Origin: Halalkalicoccus jeotgali B3
GTDB taxonomy: Archaea; Halobacteriota; Halobacteria; Halobacteriales; Halalkalicoccaceae
Direction of reading: 5' to 3'
Assembly: GCF_000196895.1 (NCBI RefSeq)
Contig: NC_014298.1
Coordinates: 1-64,000 of the forward strand
DNA length: 64,000 bases
This document shows, one piece after another, positions 63,276 through 64,000 of this stretch. Position numbers and translations under genes: made by a program. The notes beneath the pieces are model-generated. The model had not been told where the DNA came from, did not search any database, and saw only the letters and a program-made list of their open reading frames with translations. Within the stretch, counting starts at the first letter, position 1; every line of letters starts with the position of its first letter.

Positions 63276-63740
63276 TCACGTCGATAACGTCCTAATGGAC
63301 CGTGAATTCGACAGCCAATACGTCCTCGAGCTAGTCAGCTAGCGTGGGCTCTCATATGTCGTGCCTAAGCGGATGCAGACGAGCGAGAAAGCCCAGGCCA
63401 AGCGGTTGCTCCAGCACGGCCAGGACCGCTACGAGACCGACCGCAAACTCCATCTCGGCAAGAACGAATGACACGAGACGACGCTGGTCTACCGGGAGAA
63501 AGAGGACTCAGAGCACGACGACCATCGACAGTATTCGATGTCTATGACGAATCGGGGGAGCGGACATCTCACGGAATACAGCTACCGTCGGGAAATCGAG
63601 AGTGGGTACAGGTCGATCAAACGGTTCATGGCCGCCACTATGTGGATTTCGGGTTGCGATTCTTCTACTTCGCGTTCGCGTGTCTGTTGTACTCGCTCTG
63701 GGAATGCGCCGAGGTTCTGAGTGACGACACTGGTAGCTGA
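63276..63740 (+). pseudogene. Decayed IS4-superfamily transposase, C-terminal half
   Basis: Remnants in several frames: 'VLMDREFDSQYVLELVS' (second catalytic Asp region) with TAG 63341, 'KRMQTSEKAQAKRLLQHG', TGA 63470, then 'YSYRREIESGYRSIKRFMAAT' containing Y-x2-R-x3-E-x6-K-like spacing, and after a frameshift 'FFYFAFACLLYSLWECAEVL'. It is a different subgroup from the intact transposase at 190-2181. Nothing recognisable follows to the end of the window. Confidence 0.75.
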
Positions 63741-64000
63741 ACAAGAAAAGACGTTCGAGAGTCGAACGGAAGCAGTTTTTGGTCATGGATTCGGTCGAAA
63801 TCCCGCATCACAGATCCGCTGAACCCGGTATTGTCTCAATTTCCAACCGCAGCTGTTTCTATGTAGCACTATACAGTTTACAGATTGCGTTATCGGGTAT
63901 AGAACTGCTGTATTAACCAAATACGACCGGTCGGAGCGTCCGCCAATCCACTTTTGATTAACTCACAAGTCAACAGTGGATTTACCACCCTCCACGCCCT

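Overview
The window is haloarchaeal DNA. The proteins are strongly acidic, lipoprotein and multicopper-oxidase leaders carry twin-arginine plus lipobox signals, promoters show archaeal TATA boxes and some mRNAs look leaderless. Families present are typical of Halobacteria: Lrp/AsnC regulators with TRASH domains, a bacterio-opsin-activator-type HTH protein, winged-helix proteins of the DUF7342 type and a DUF1931 mini-histone. Many fragments of unrelated genes, transposase remnants and dispersed palindromes suggest a megaplasmid or a rearranged accessory part of a chromosome. The species cannot be named from the sequence. No rRNA, tRNA or CRISPR array was seen.

0.2-3.2 kb: an IS4-type transposase and a serine recombinase. 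3.3-20.5 kb: a copper/heavy-metal island. It holds two Lrp-TRASH regulators, one divergent from a Cys-rich copper-storage protein and the other divergent from a long minus-strand run (CopZ-like chaperone, DUF302, SHOCT protein, multicopper oxidase, CopB-type ATPase, methyltransferase, DUF63-like membrane protein, lipoprotein) and upstream of a CopA ATPase. A second unit joins a permease carrying two YHS/TRASH modules, a Cys-rich small protein and a methyltransferase. A pentapeptide-repeat/ion-channel gene here is a pseudogene whose lesions can be reconstructed base by base.

20.5-38 kb: an AT-richer mosaic. It has PadR and Lrp regulators, a VapBC pair with a visible operator, an ABC exporter, an MFS transporter, a cupin, UspA, a SprT-like metalloprotease and several truncated genes (nuoH tail, a transporter tail, a frameshifted ArsR-type regulator). 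Two repeat families lie mainly here: a 45-48 bp palindromic element (three copies) and a 12-16 bp motif (five copies).

38-63 kb: an aromatic/acyl-CoA catabolic region. A small putative DNA-binding protein, a UbiD decarboxylase, a UbiD-like partner without the active-site loop and an MBL-fold hydrolase form one operon. These face a thiolase/DUF35 pair. Then come an acyl-CoA dehydrogenase, an enoyl-CoA hydratase, a five-gene phenylacetyl-CoA-epoxidase-type operon (paaA-paaD-paaB-paaC-zinc ribbon), a [2Fe-2S] ferredoxin, an acid-CoA ligase, a complete Liv-type ABC importer, two further hydratase/isomerases, a double-hotdog thioesterase, another hydratase and 3-hydroxyacyl-CoA dehydrogenase. Together they could import an aromatic acid, activate it to the CoA ester, epoxidise the ring and carry out beta-oxidation. 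No ring-opening PaaZ is seen. A 21-bp palindrome just upstream of paaA recurs about 1.2 kb away and is a candidate pathway operator. The right edge holds a methyltransferase fragment and a decayed transposase.
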